This document shows positions 34,184 to 43,088 of a stretch of DNA of 56,741 nucleotides, piece by piece. Position 1 is the stretch's first letter. Every line of letters begins with the position of its first letter. The notes under the pieces were generated by a model. That model was not told the DNA's origin, did no database searches, and worked only from the letters and a program-made list of their open reading frames with translations. The DNA is from an uncultured Eubacteriales bacterium (GTDB lineage: Bacteria; Bacillota; Clostridia; Oscillospirales; Oscillospiraceae): assembly GCA_900315595.1 (NCBI GenBank), contig OMZQ01000010.1, positions 1 through 56,741 of the forward strand, given 5' to 3'. The translations under genes were made by a program, and so were the position numbers.

Positions 34184-35932
34184 ATGCAAGCAATTTCCGA
34201 TTTCATCGGCGGCGCGGACGGCGTGAGCCTTCTGGCCGTCTACCATACCCTGCTCCGCGTGAGTCTGCCGGTCCTGGCCTTGTTCGTGGTGGTCCGGTCT
34301 GCGCGGTCCCTGCTGGGCTTCCGCCGGGAGCCTGAGGTCTGGGCCTGGCTGCGGCTTTCCACGGGAGATCTGCGCCCTGTGACGCATTGGGAGAATCTGA
34401 TCGGACGCAAAAAGACGGCGGACGTCGTCCTGAGCGTTGCCACGATCTCCAAAAACCATGCCGTTCTGACCCGGAACGACGACGGGCAGTGGTGGATCTC
34501 CGACGTCGGCGGAAAGGGCCGCGTTGAGGTCAACGGGACCCGCGTGATGCACGGCAGGGTCAACTACGGCGATCGGATCAGCCTCGCGGGGCTGGAAATG
34601 ACTCTGGAGCCGGTCTCCCGCGAGGAAGCCCGTCTCCAGGCCGGAGCCCGGACCCGGGCAGGGAAGGGGCACAGTCCCGGCCTGACCCTCGTCCTGCTTA
34701 CGATCCTGCAGGCCATGGTCGTGCTCTCCTTCCTGCTCGAAGGCGTGGAGGGCCAGACCACCCTCCTGACCGCCTACGGGATCCTGGCAGCCGTGGAATG
34801 GGGCCTGTTCTTTGCGCAGAAGCTCATCCGCCGCTCCGGCTTCGAGATCGAGACCATCGCTTTCTTCCTGATGACGATGAGTCTTGCCGTCGCCGGCTCC
34901 GCCAACACCGCAAATCTCTATAAGCAGCTCATCTCGATGGGCCTGGGTCTCGTCATCTTCCTGGTGCTCGGCTTCTGCCTGCGGAATCTGGAAACGGCGA
35001 AGAAGCTGCGCTACCTTGCAGCAGGCGCAGGCGTCCTTCTGCTGCTGGCGAACCTCGTCCTTGCCACGCGCGTCAACGGCTCGAAAAACTGGATCTATAT
35101 CGGCGGGATGTCCATCCAGCCCTCGGAGCTCGTCAAGGTCTGCTTCGTGCTGGCCGGCGCTTCCACGATGGACCAGATCGTTACCCGGAAGAATATGCTG
35201 GCCTTCGTTCTCTACACGGCCTTCATCGGCGGCTGCCTGGTCGTGCTCAATGACTTCGGCACCGCGGCGATCTTCTTCATCGGCTTTCTTGCCATTGCCC
35301 TGCTCCGTTCGTCCAGCTATCCGAACGCTGCCCTGATCGTGGTCGGCGTCGGGATGGCAGCCGTCATGGTCGTTTCGGTGGTGCTTGCCGTGAAGCACTT
35401 CCCCCACGTGGGCGAGCGCTTCTCCGGCTACGGTCACATCTGGTCGCATATGAACGACAACAAGGGCTATCAGCAGACCCGCGCGCTGATCTGTATCGCC
35501 TCCGGCGGCCTGTTCGGTCTCGGACCGGGCAACGGCTGGCTGCGGAATATGGCCGGAGCGGGCGCTGCGGATACGGACCTTGTCGTTGCCTTCGTCTCCG
35601 AGGAATGGGGGCTTCTGATGGCCGCGATGCTCATCGTCGCGCTGGCCTCGCTTGGGATCTTCGTGGTCCGCTCGGCAAAGGTCGCTCGCAGCAGCTTCTA
35701 TACGATCTCTGCTACCGCCTCGGTTTCGATCCTGCTGGCTCAGGCAATTCTGAATTTCTTCGGCACCGTGGACTTCCTGCCGCTGACCGGCGTTACCTTC
35801 CCCTTCGTGTCCATCGGCGGCTCAAGCATGATGGCCTGCTGGGCCATGCTGGCCTTCCTCAAGGCCTGCGATACGCGGCAGAATGCCAGCTTCGCGGTCA
35901 AGCTCCCGGAAAAGGAGGCGGAAAAGTCGTGA
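34184..35932 (+). CDS. FHA-domain-fused SEDS glycosyltransferase (FtsW/RodA/SpoVE family)
   Basis: A 582-residue membrane protein. After one N-terminal helix, residues about 70-145 form an FHA domain with the conserved set: LIGRKKTADVV, ISKNHAVL and VEVNGTRV. FHA domains bind phosphothreonine. Ten hydrophobic helices follow, with SEDS motifs such as GGMSIQPSELVKVCFVLAGA and FVSIGGSSMMACWAMLAFL. SEDS proteins polymerise lipid II glycan strands together with a class B PBP, and a PBP gene overlaps the 3' end (GTGA). In Mycobacterium separate FHA, RodA, PbpA and PknB proteins share an operon; here FHA and SEDS are one chain, which suggests control by a Ser/Thr kinase. Confidence 0.85.
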   Translation: MQAISDFIGGADGVSLLAVYHTLLRVSLPVLALFVVVRSARSLLGFRREPEVWAWLRLSTGDLRPVTHWENLIGRKKTADVVLSVATISKNHAVLTRNDDGQWWISDVGGKGRVEVNGTRVMHGRVNYGDRISLAGLEMTLEPVSREEARLQAGARTRAGKGHSPGLTLVLLTILQAMVVLSFLLEGVEGQTTLLTAYGILAAVEWGLFFAQKLIRRSGFEIETIAFFLMTMSLAVAGSANTANLYKQLISMGLGLVIFLVLGFCLRNLETAKKLRYLAAGAGVLLLLANLVLATRVNGSKNWIYIGGMSIQPSELVKVCFVLAGASTMDQIVTRKNMLAFVLYTAFIGGCLVVLNDFGTAAIFFIGFLAIALLRSSSYPNAALIVVGVGMAAVMVVSVVLAVKHFPHVGERFSGYGHIWSHMNDNKGYQQTRALICIASGGLFGLGPGNGWLRNMAGAGAADTDLVVAFVSEEWGLLMAAMLIVALASLGIFVVRSAKVARSSFYTISATASVSILLAQAILNFFGTVDFLPLTGVTFPFVSIGGSSMMACWAMLAFLKACDTRQNASFAVKLPEKEAEKS

Positions 35933-37293
35933 AAAGCATCTCCGGACGCACGCTGATGGCCCTCCTTCTGGCGGGGGTCCTCCTCTTCGGTCTTCTGACC
36001 TTCGTGATCCGCTACGGCATTTACGCCGACGACTGGATCTCCCATTCGCGCAGCTCCGGCGTCCGTTCCATCGAGGAGGTCACGGACCGGAGCGGGCGGG
36101 TCGTCTACGCCCCACACCGGGACGAGCCCTACGCTTCCGACGCGCTGGTCCGGCGGGCAACGGTCCACCTGCTCGGCGACCTTGAGGGAAATATCGACCC
36201 GCTCCTGCTCAAGCAGTATATCCCGCAGCTCGTCGGCTTCGATAAGATCAACGGCACCTACGGCATGCAGACCGGCAACGGCCGCGTCGAGTTGACTGTG
36301 GACGGGAGCGTCGAATCCGTCGCGCTCCAGGCCCTTGCGGGCCGGAAGGGGACCGTCGGCGTCTACAACTATAAAACGGGCGAGGTCCTCTGCGCCGTGA
36401 CGGCCCCGAGCTTCGACCCCTACGACGCGCCGGCCGTCCCCGACGCAGCCGACAGCGCGCTGGAGGGCCTGTATCTGCACCGCTTCTTCCACGTCACCTA
36501 CCCGCCCGGCTCGATCTTCAAGCTGGTCACCACGGCAGCCGCGCTGGAAACCGTGCCCGATATCCTGGACCGAACCTTCACCTGTGCGGGCGAGATCACG
36601 GTCAACGGGGAGATCATCCATTGCCAGAGCAACAAGGCCCACGGCGAGCAGACCCTCGGCGAGGCCCTGGCAAATTCCTGCAACTGTGCCTATGCCCAGA
36701 TCGCCCAGCTCGTCGGGGCCGAGGCCCTGACCCGGAAGGCAAAGCAGATCGGGATCACGGAATCCCTTTTCGTGGACGGCTACCGGACGAAGCCCGGCTC
36801 CTTCGATCTCAGCGGCGCTTCCAAAAACCGCGTCGCCTGGGCCGGCATCGGCCAGGACGTGGATCTGGTCAATCCCTGCCAGTACCTGACCTACATGGGC
36901 GCCATCGCCAATCGCGGCAAGGCGGCCATGCCCTATCTGGTCCGGCGCGTCTCCAGCGGCGGAGCCGTCCGCTACGAGGCTGAAACCGAGTGGACCGAAC
37001 CGATGATCACCCGCAAGGCGGCTGACGAGCTTGCCGACCTGATGCACAACAACGTGGTCCGGATGTACGCTCCGGTCAATTTCTCCGGCGTCAAGGTCTG
37101 CGCCAAATCCGGCACCGCAGAGGTCAACGGCAAAGAGAATACCGCCACCTTTGCCGGCTTCATCGACAGCGACCAGTTCCCGCTGGCCTTCATCATCGTG
37201 GTGGAGGAGGGCGGCTCCGGCGCGGCGACCTGCTCGCCCATTGCGGCGAACGTACTCTGGGCCTGCCTGAACGTCATGCGTTCCGAGCGGTAA
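35929..37293 (+). CDS. Class B penicillin-binding protein (transpeptidase)
   Basis: A 454-residue membrane-anchored protein with an N-terminal helix (about 8-30). A short pedestal region follows, then the transpeptidase domain with SIFK (Ser195, Lys198), SCN (250-252) and KSG (393-395). It has the length and layout of actinobacterial PbpA-type partners of SEDS enzymes, without the long PBP-dimer domain of B. subtilis PBP2b. The GTG start at 35929 overlaps the SEDS stop and follows AAAAGGAGG. It cross-links the glycan made by the adjacent SEDS protein. Whether it acts in division, elongation or sporulation cannot be read. Confidence 0.88.
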   Translation: MKSISGRTLMALLLAGVLLFGLLTFVIRYGIYADDWISHSRSSGVRSIEEVTDRSGRVVYAPHRDEPYASDALVRRATVHLLGDLEGNIDPLLLKQYIPQLVGFDKINGTYGMQTGNGRVELTVDGSVESVALQALAGRKGTVGVYNYKTGEVLCAVTAPSFDPYDAPAVPDAADSALEGLYLHRFFHVTYPPGSIFKLVTTAAALETVPDILDRTFTCAGEITVNGEIIHCQSNKAHGEQTLGEALANSCNCAYAQIAQLVGAEALTRKAKQIGITESLFVDGYRTKPGSFDLSGASKNRVAWAGIGQDVDLVNPCQYLTYMGAIANRGKAAMPYLVRRVSSGGAVRYEAETEWTEPMITRKAADELADLMHNNVVRMYAPVNFSGVKVCAKSGTAEVNGKENTATFAGFIDSDQFPLAFIIVVEEGGSGAATCSPIAANVLWACLNVMRSER

Positions 37294-37326
37294 GGCCGAC
37301 CGGAAAAATTGAACGCCGAACTGCAA

Positions 37327-37385
37327 GGAGGCCTCCCGCCCCGACTGCCGGGGAAGGGGAGGCCTCCCGTTCGCTTTCTTTCTTC
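37327..37385 (+). terminator. Terminator of the SEDS-PBP operon
   Basis: Arms ggaggcctccc (37327-37337) and gggaggcctcc (37357-37367), with a GC-rich inner stem and a T-rich tail (tcgctttctttcttctgtttt). It separates wall synthesis from the citrate operon. Confidence 0.7.
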
Positions 37386-37429
37386 TGTTTTCAACAAAAT
37401 TGGCGTTTTAATTTGTGCAATTTGACCAG

Positions 37430-37458
37430 TTGCCAGAATCGAAACGGTGTGTTATCAT
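37430..37458 (+). promoter_or_regulatory. Sigma-A promoter of the citrate lyase operon
   Basis: TTGCCA (37430-37435), 17-base spacer, TATCAT (37453-37458), 35 bases before the citD start. The AT-rich stretch just upstream (37395-37428) may hold a regulator site. No cit regulator gene lies in the window. Confidence 0.65.
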
Positions 37459-37493
37459 TACATTATCTCAATAAATGGGAGGAGTGTTTCACC

Positions 37494-37793
37494 ATGGAAA
37501 TTCGGAAGCCTGCCTCGGCGGGCACACTCGAATCCAGCGACGCGATGGTCACTGTAGAGCCCGGCACGGGCATTGAACTTTCCCTGACCAGCAGCGTTAT
37601 GAACCAGTACGGCCGCCAGATCAAGAAGACCGTTCTGGAAACCCTCGAACGACTCGACGTCAAGGACGCCAAGGTCACGGTCGTCGATAAGGGCGCGCTC
37701 GACTGCACCATCAAGGCCAGAGTCGAATGCGCGGTCTTCCGCAGCTGCGACAAGTCCGAGAACAATATTGATTGGGGAGGTGTGATCAGATGA
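37494..37793 (+). CDS. citD: Citrate lyase acyl carrier protein (gamma subunit)
   Basis: A 99-residue acyl carrier protein. The N-terminus MEIRKPASAGTLESSDAMV contains the serine (about 14-15) that receives the phosphoribosyl-dephospho-CoA prosthetic group, and the rest is the CitD-type strand pattern (GIELSLTSSVMNQYG...DKGALDCTIKARVECAVFR). The first gene of the operon; GGGAGGAG lies before the ATG. Its TGA overlaps the citE start (ATGA). Confidence 0.95.
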   Translation: MEIRKPASAGTLESSDAMVTVEPGTGIELSLTSSVMNQYGRQIKKTVLETLERLDVKDAKVTVVDKGALDCTIKARVECAVFRSCDKSENNIDWGGVIR

Positions 37794-38704
37794 TCCCTCG
37801 TCCGAAGCCTGAACGGTTCCGCCTGCGCAGAACCATGATGTTCCTGAGCGCCCAGAAGCCGGGCCTCACCAAGGACGCCTATATCTACGGCGTGGACAGC
37901 ATCATGCTCGACCTCGAGGACGCGGTTGCCGAAAACCAGAAGGACGCAGCCCGTTTCTCCCTGTATCACACCCTCAAGACCATTGACTACGGCGATACCG
38001 AGGTCATCGTCCGGATCAACGGCCTGGATACCCCCCACTGGAAGGAAGACATCCGCGTCTGTGTCGCCGGCGGCGCCGACGGCATCCGTATCGCCAAGTG
38101 CGAGAGCGCGCAGGACGTTCTGACCGTGGAAAAGCACGTAGAGGAAGCTGAGAAGGAATTCGGCGTCGAGGTCGGCAGGACCCTGCTGATGGCTGCGCTC
38201 GAAAGCCCCAAGGGCATCCTCAACGCCTATGAGATCTGCGCTGCCTCTCCCAGAATGTTCGGCTGCGCCATCTCCGGCGGCGACTTCCGCAAGTGCATGC
38301 AGACCAAGTTCACCCCGAGCGGCATTGATATGCTGACCGCCCGCGGCATGATGCTCATTGCCGCCCGCGCTGCCGGCGTCCAGTGCTTCGATACCGTCTA
38401 CACCAACCTCAAGGACGAGGAAGGCTACCGCGCCGAGGTCATGCAGAACAAGGAAATGGGCTTCGACGGCAAGAGCCTGATCAACCCCAAGCAGATTCGC
38501 CTGGTGCATGAGCTCTTCGCTCCCACTGAGAAGGAAATCACGCAGGCCGAGAAGATCGTTCGCGCTTACCGCGAGCAGAGCGCCGCCGGCGTGGGCGTCT
38601 TTACCGTGGACGGCAAGATGATCGATATCGCGTTCATTCCCGGCGCGGAGCGGACGCTGAAGCTGGCCCGTGCCTGCGGGCTGTATGAGGGGGATCTGGT
38701 ATGA
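37790..38704 (+). CDS. citE: Citrate lyase beta subunit (citryl-ACP lyase)
   Basis: A 304-residue TIM-barrel enzyme of the HpcH/HpaI-CitE family: MMFLSAQKPG near the start, SIMLDLEDAV for Mg binding, VRINGLDTPHWKEDI, AALESPKGILNAYEIC (metal-ligand Glu) and FDGKSLINPKQI at the end. It cleaves citryl-ACP to acetyl-ACP and oxaloacetate. ATG at 37790, within the citD stop, with GGGGAGG upstream. The stop overlaps the citF start by 4 bases. Confidence 0.95.
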   Translation: MIPRPKPERFRLRRTMMFLSAQKPGLTKDAYIYGVDSIMLDLEDAVAENQKDAARFSLYHTLKTIDYGDTEVIVRINGLDTPHWKEDIRVCVAGGADGIRIAKCESAQDVLTVEKHVEEAEKEFGVEVGRTLLMAALESPKGILNAYEICAASPRMFGCAISGGDFRKCMQTKFTPSGIDMLTARGMMLIAARAAGVQCFDTVYTNLKDEEGYRAEVMQNKEMGFDGKSLINPKQIRLVHELFAPTEKEITQAEKIVRAYREQSAAGVGVFTVDGKMIDIAFIPGAERTLKLARACGLYEGDLV

Positions 38705-40266
38705 AAAACGCAGTAGGCAGAGACATTCCCGATTACCTCCTGACCAACGGCAAGGAGGTCTATCAGGGCAAGAACTATATGGACGGCAAGTACATCACCA
38801 AGGCCAGTCCGAAAACCCGCCGTTATGAGAAGCCGCAGGAATCCAAGGTCGTTGCCACCATCGCCGACGCCCTGCGCCAGTGCAACTGCAAGGACGGCTG
38901 CACCTTCTCCTTCCATCACCACCTCCGCAACGGTGACTACGTGGCCAACATGGTCGTTGCCGCCGCTGTCGAAGAGCTGGGCATCAAGGACATCACCGTG
39001 GCCGCCACCTCCCTGGGCAGCGCCCACGACGTGATTGCCGACTACATCGAGCAGGGCATCGTCACCGGTATCCAGACCTCCGGTATCCGTGGCCGGATCG
39101 GCGACGTGGTCTCCGCCGGCAAGCTGAAGACCCCTGCCATCATCCGTTCCCACGGCGGCCGTCCCCGCGCCATCGAGGCCGGTGAGGTCCACATCGACAT
39201 CGCTGTCATCGCCGCCCCCACCTCCGACTGCGTGGGCAACTGCCGCGGCATCGGCGGCAAGCACAACTGCGGCTCCATGGGCTACGCCATGATGGACGCC
39301 AAGTATGCCGACTACGTCATCGTCGTCACCGACGATCTGGTCGAATTCCCGAATATGCCCGCCTCCGTCGAGGCCATTGACGTGGACGCCGTCGTCGTCG
39401 TGGATTCCATCGGCGACCCCAAGAAGATCGCCTCTGCGGCTGCCCGCATCAGCGAGAACCCCCGCGACCTGATGATGGCCGAGAACGTGGCGAAGGTCAT
39501 TGCCTCCACCCCGTACTTCAAGGACGGCTTCTCCTTCCAGACCGGCGTCGGCGGCCCCTCTCTTGCCGCCAACCTCTTCCTGGAGAAGTACATGGACGAG
39601 CGGAACATCAAGATGGGCTGGGCCATCGGCGGCATCTGCGGCCCGATGGTCGAGCTGCTGAAGAAGGGCAAGGTCGGCAAGGTCATCGACGTGCAGGACT
39701 TCGACCTGGACGCCGTCAACTCCATCAACCAGACCCCGAACCACTTCGAGATGAGCGCTTCCCAGTACGCCAACCCGGCCAACAAGGGCGCCTTCGTCAA
39801 CAAGCTCGACTTCGTCGTCCTGGCCGCTCTGGAAATTGACACCGACTTCAACGTCAACGTCCTCACCGGCTCCGACGGCGTCCTCCGCGGCGCCCCCGGC
39901 GGACATCCCGATACCGCTGCCGGCTCCAAGTGCTGCGTCATCGTCACCCCGCTGACCCGCGGCAGAATGGCCACGGTCTGCGAGCACGTCGTCACCGTCA
40001 CCACCCCCGGCGACTGCGTGGACGTCCTCGTCACCGACTACGGCATCGCCGTCAACCCCCTGCGTCCCGACCTCATCGAGTGCCTGGACAACGCCGGCAT
40101 CCCCCACGTCTCCATTGAGAGCCTGAAGGAGAAGGCATACTCCCTGGTTGGCCGTCCCGACGATCTGCAGTGGGAAGACAAGGTCGTTGCCATCCTCGAA
40201 GCCCGCGACGGCACCATCCTGGACGTCGTCCGCAAGATCAAGCCCTATACCGTCGATCAGGAGTAA
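38701..40266 (+). CDS. citF: Citrate lyase alpha subunit (citrate:acetyl-ACP transferase)
   Basis: A 521-residue protein of the CitF family: KNAVGRDIPDYLL at the start, the glycine-rich SHGGRPRAIEAGEVHIDIAVIAAP and DCVGNCRGIGGKHNCGSMGYAM, and SDGVLRGAPGGHPDTAAGSKCCVIVTPL at the C-terminal CoA-transferase lobe. It swaps acetate for citrate on the carrier protein. The codons are strongly C-ending (ATC, GGC, ACC), suggesting high expression. A long hairpin follows at 40302-40333. Confidence 0.97.
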   Translation: MKNAVGRDIPDYLLTNGKEVYQGKNYMDGKYITKASPKTRRYEKPQESKVVATIADALRQCNCKDGCTFSFHHHLRNGDYVANMVVAAAVEELGIKDITVAATSLGSAHDVIADYIEQGIVTGIQTSGIRGRIGDVVSAGKLKTPAIIRSHGGRPRAIEAGEVHIDIAVIAAPTSDCVGNCRGIGGKHNCGSMGYAMMDAKYADYVIVVTDDLVEFPNMPASVEAIDVDAVVVVDSIGDPKKIASAAARISENPRDLMMAENVAKVIASTPYFKDGFSFQTGVGGPSLAANLFLEKYMDERNIKMGWAIGGICGPMVELLKKGKVGKVIDVQDFDLDAVNSINQTPNHFEMSASQYANPANKGAFVNKLDFVVLAALEIDTDFNVNVLTGSDGVLRGAPGGHPDTAAGSKCCVIVTPLTRGRMATVCEHVVTVTTPGDCVDVLVTDYGIAVNPLRPDLIECLDNAGIPHVSIESLKEKAYSLVGRPDDLQWEDKVVAILEARDGTILDVVRKIKPYTVDQE

Positions 40267-40301
40267 TCCTGTTATCGGTTCCACATTTACCCGTATCACG
40301 G

Positions 40302-40333
40302 TTCGTGGGAGGCCGTGCATGGCCTCCCACGAA
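40302..40333 (+). terminator. Intercistronic hairpin between citF and citM
   Basis: Perfect 13-base arms ttcgtgggaggcc (40302-40314) and ggcctcccacgaa (40321-40333) with loop gtgcat. No strong T-run follows, so it may be an attenuator or a barrier protecting the citDEF message. Confidence 0.5.
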
Positions 40334-40390
40334 TTGTAAAAGAAACGCGATCCCCTTCCAAAAGAAAGAAAATGCAAGGAGACCACAACC

Positions 40391-41830
40391 ATGAGTGAAT
40401 CCGTTGTTGGCATTCTCGGCTTGTTGACCATCGTTGCCATCGTGATCACGCTGTTCAAGTCCAAGACCCAGCCTGCCATCGCTTTCATCGTCTGGCCGAC
40501 GATTTTAGCCATCGTGCTTCTGATCGGCGGTTACTTCCAGCTCCCTGACATCTCCAAGCTGATCAAGGGCGGCTTCAGCAGCACCGGCTCCACCGCCGCG
40601 CTGTTCGTCTTCTCAGTTCTCTATTTCGGCATTATGACCGACGCCGGCATGTTCGACGTTATCATCAATAAGCTGATGAAGCTGGTCGGTGACAACGTCA
40701 TCGGCGTTACGGTCGTTACGGCGATCATTGCGCTTGTCGGCCATCTCGACGGCGGCGGCGCGTCCACCTTCTGCATCGTCATTCCGGCCATGCTTCCGGT
40801 CTATAAGCGGATGCACATGCGCAAGACCACCCTGCTCCGGATCGCAGTCCTGGCCATGGGCGTTCTGAATCTGATGCCCTGGGCCGGTCCCACCATGCGT
40901 GCGGCTACCGTTATCAATATGGGCGCCAACAAGCTCTGGATGCACATTCTGCCGATCCAGATCTTCGGCATCGTCCTTGCCCTTGCCCATGCCGTCCTTG
41001 CCGGCTGGCAGGAGAAAAAGCGCGGCGCCGGTCTGCACGGCAAGCTCGCGGAGACCGAAGGCGAGGTCAGCCTGGAGAGCTCGGAGGAGAAAGCCTCCGG
41101 CGCTTCCGATCTGGCCAGACCCAAGCTGTTCTGGTTCAACGTTCTGCTGACGCTCTGCGTCATTGCCCTGCTGATCGTCGGCGGCATCGACAGCCTCGGC
41201 CTCGACATCCCCAGCTACTATCCCTTCATGCTCGGCACGGCGATCGCCCTGTTTATGAACTACGGCTTCACCGCCAAAATGCATAAGAAGATCATCAACC
41301 TGCACGCCGGCCCCGCTCTGATGATGTGCTCTACCCTGATGGGCGCAGCCGTCCTCATGGGCATTCTCGTCTACGGCATCAACGTTGACGGAAGCGCCGT
41401 CATCGCCAAGATGAAGGATGGCGTTCCGACGCAGGAGATGGCCACGGTCAGCGTCGTCACCTGCATGGCAAATCTGATCAAGGCCGTTCTTCCGGAGTTC
41501 CTCGGCCAGAACCTGCCTCTGGTGATCGGCTTCCTGTCCGTGCCTTTGGCCCTGGCCTTTGACACTGACTCCTACTTCTTCGGCATGCTGCCCGTCGTCA
41601 TCGGAATCGGCGCCAGCTTCGGCGTGGACGCCCTGCCCATTGCCGTTGCGATGGTCGTCTGCCGCAACTGCGCCACCTTTATCAGCCCGATGGTCCCGGC
41701 TACCCTGCTTGGCACCGGTCTTGCAGAGGTGGACATCAAGGACCACATCAAGGCCAGCTTCCTGTACGTTTGGATCTTCTCCATCCTGTGCATGATCGTT
41801 GGCGTGATCTTCGGCATCCTGCCCCTGTAA
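40391..41830 (+). CDS. citM: CitMHS-family citrate transporter
   Basis: A 479-residue membrane protein with about 11-12 helices, of CitM/CitH length. Family patterns are visible: IVWPTILAIVLLIGGYF, ITDAGMFD-type sequence FGIMTDAGMFDVII, GHLDGGGASTFCIVIPAMLPVY, and a final segment PVVIGIGASFGVDALPIAVAMVVCRNCATFISPMVPATLLG. CitMHS carriers take up citrate complexed to a divalent metal together with protons. A central loop (about 205-245) is charged. It supplies the substrate for the lyase encoded around it. GCAAGGAGACC lies before the ATG. Confidence 0.88.
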   Translation: MSESVVGILGLLTIVAIVITLFKSKTQPAIAFIVWPTILAIVLLIGGYFQLPDISKLIKGGFSSTGSTAALFVFSVLYFGIMTDAGMFDVIINKLMKLVGDNVIGVTVVTAIIALVGHLDGGGASTFCIVIPAMLPVYKRMHMRKTTLLRIAVLAMGVLNLMPWAGPTMRAATVINMGANKLWMHILPIQIFGIVLALAHAVLAGWQEKKRGAGLHGKLAETEGEVSLESSEEKASGASDLARPKLFWFNVLLTLCVIALLIVGGIDSLGLDIPSYYPFMLGTAIALFMNYGFTAKMHKKIINLHAGPALMMCSTLMGAAVLMGILVYGINVDGSAVIAKMKDGVPTQEMATVSVVTCMANLIKAVLPEFLGQNLPLVIGFLSVPLALAFDTDSYFFGMLPVVIGIGASFGVDALPIAVAMVVCRNCATFISPMVPATLLGTGLAEVDIKDHIKASFLYVWIFSILCMIVGVIFGILPL

Positions 41831-41842
41831 GCCAAACCATCC

Positions 41843-41877
41843 AGCCCCGGAGCCGGGCAACCGGCTCCGGGGCTTTC
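41843..41877 (+). terminator. Hairpin terminator/attenuator after citM
   Basis: Perfect 14-base arms (agccccggagccgg, 41843-41856; ccggctccggggct, 41861-41874) closed by a gcaa tetraloop and followed by a short T-poor tail (ttcccc). It probably lowers expression of the downstream maturation genes. Confidence 0.6.
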
Positions 41878-41938
41878 CCCTGCGCCTGCCGCGCGGCTTG
41901 CCGCGCCGGCGGCAGTTCCTTTCAACAGGAGGTTCCCC

Positions 41939-42985
41939 ATGTATATCACGCAGATCTCTCCGCGCGACAGCCGCGCGATGAAACAGGTCGAAGCCCTGCT
42001 CGCGCGCACCGGCCTGACCCTCGACGGCCACCTGGACTATACCTGCGGCGTCTTTGACGAGGATGAAAACCTCGTCGCCACCGGCAGCGCCTTCGGCGTG
42101 ACCCTCCGCTGCTTCGCTGTGGACCCGGACCATCAGGGGGAGGGTCTGCTCAATCAGGTCATCACCCACCTGGTCGAGATGCAGACCCGGCGCGGCAACC
42201 TCCATCTCTTCGTCTATACCAAGCCCGCCAGCGCCAAATTCTTCCGCGACCTCGGCTTCTATCCGATCGCAGAGGTTCCCGGTCTTCTGACCTTCCTGGA
42301 AAACCGGCGCACGGGCTTTTCCGATTATCTGAAATCCCTCTCCGCGTCCGGCGGGGCGGGGGAAGCAGGAGAGACCGCGGCCATCGTCATGAACGCCAAT
42401 CCCTTCACCCTCGGTCACCGCTGGCTGATCGAGACCGCTGCCCGCGAGAGCCGGACCGTTCACCTCTTCGTCCTGAGCGAGGACTACGGCCCGATCCCTG
42501 CGTCGGTCCGCCTGCGGCTCGTCCGCGATGGCGTTGCCGATCTGCCGAACGTCGTCGTCCATGAGACCGGCCCGTATCTGATCAGCCGCGCGACCTTCCC
42601 CGGCTATTTTCTGAAATCCGAGGAGAAGATCCTCCGCACCCAGGCCCAGCTTGACACGGCCCTCTTCGTGCAGATCGCAAAGACCCTGGGCATCACCGTC
42701 CGCTGCGTGGGCCATGAGCCGCATTCCCTGGTGACGGCCCTGTATAACGACGTGCTCAGCGAAGCCCTGCCTGCCCACGGCATCCGGTGCCGCATCATCC
42801 GCCGCCTTCATACCGCCGACGACCGGGTGATCTCCGCCTCCACGGTCCGCCAGGCCATTCACGACGGCTGTCTGGATTCCGTCGCCGATATGCTCCCCGA
42901 AACCACCCTGTCCTTCTTCCGGAGCCCCGAAGCCACCCCCATCATCGCAGCCATCCGCGCCGAATCCGACGTCGTCCATTATTAA
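41939..42985 (+). CDS. citC: [Citrate (pro-3S)-lyase] ligase
   Basis: A 348-residue two-domain enzyme. Residues 1-125 form a GNAT-like domain (AVDPDHQGEGLLNQVITHLVE); the rest is a nucleotidyltransferase with the signature NPFTLGHRWLIE (T/HxGH) and a C-terminal ISASTVRQAI (ISSTxxR-type). It uses ATP and acetate to acetylate the prosthetic-group thiol of CitD, turning the lyase on. AACAGGAGG stands before the ATG. Two REP units follow directly. Confidence 0.93.
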   Translation: MYITQISPRDSRAMKQVEALLARTGLTLDGHLDYTCGVFDEDENLVATGSAFGVTLRCFAVDPDHQGEGLLNQVITHLVEMQTRRGNLHLFVYTKPASAKFFRDLGFYPIAEVPGLLTFLENRRTGFSDYLKSLSASGGAGEAGETAAIVMNANPFTLGHRWLIETAARESRTVHLFVLSEDYGPIPASVRLRLVRDGVADLPNVVVHETGPYLISRATFPGYFLKSEEKILRTQAQLDTALFVQIAKTLGITVRCVGHEPHSLVTALYNDVLSEALPAHGIRCRIIRRLHTADDRVISASTVRQAIHDGCLDSVADMLPETTLSFFRSPEATPIIAAIRAESDVVHY

Positions 42986-42995
42986 CGATTAACGC

Positions 42996-43072
42996 CGTAG
43001 CGGCGGCCATTGGCCGCCATCCCCCCACTACGAACCCGTAGCGGCGGCCATTGGCCGCCATCCCCCCACTAC
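42996..43072 (+). repeat. Two REP units (direct repeat) upstream of the RAYT gene
   Basis: Two identical 36-base units (42996-43031 and 43037-43072), each beginning cGTAGc, then a palindrome ggcggcc-att-ggccgcc and ending atccccccactac. GTAG followed by an imperfect palindrome is the REP layout recognised by REP-associated tyrosine transposases. Confidence 0.85.
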
Positions 43073-43088
43073 CCACCGGAGGTCCCCC

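Noticed and set aside
30657..34193. A 1178-codon open frame on the minus strand opposite the zinc-ribbon and permease genes
   Set aside because: It is antisense to three well-supported genes and has no ribosome site or recognisable domain. Long antisense frames are expected from the GC-rich codon use here.
34124..35449. A 441-codon minus-strand frame opposite the SEDS gene
   Set aside because: Its composition (Asp/Gln/His-rich) is typical of a shadow frame, and the plus-strand SEDS protein is clearly real.
42996..43072. Two identical 36-bp repeats as a possible mini-CRISPR
   Set aside because: The spacing is only 5 bases, each unit contains a GTAG-headed palindrome and a RAYT gene follows, so they are REP units.
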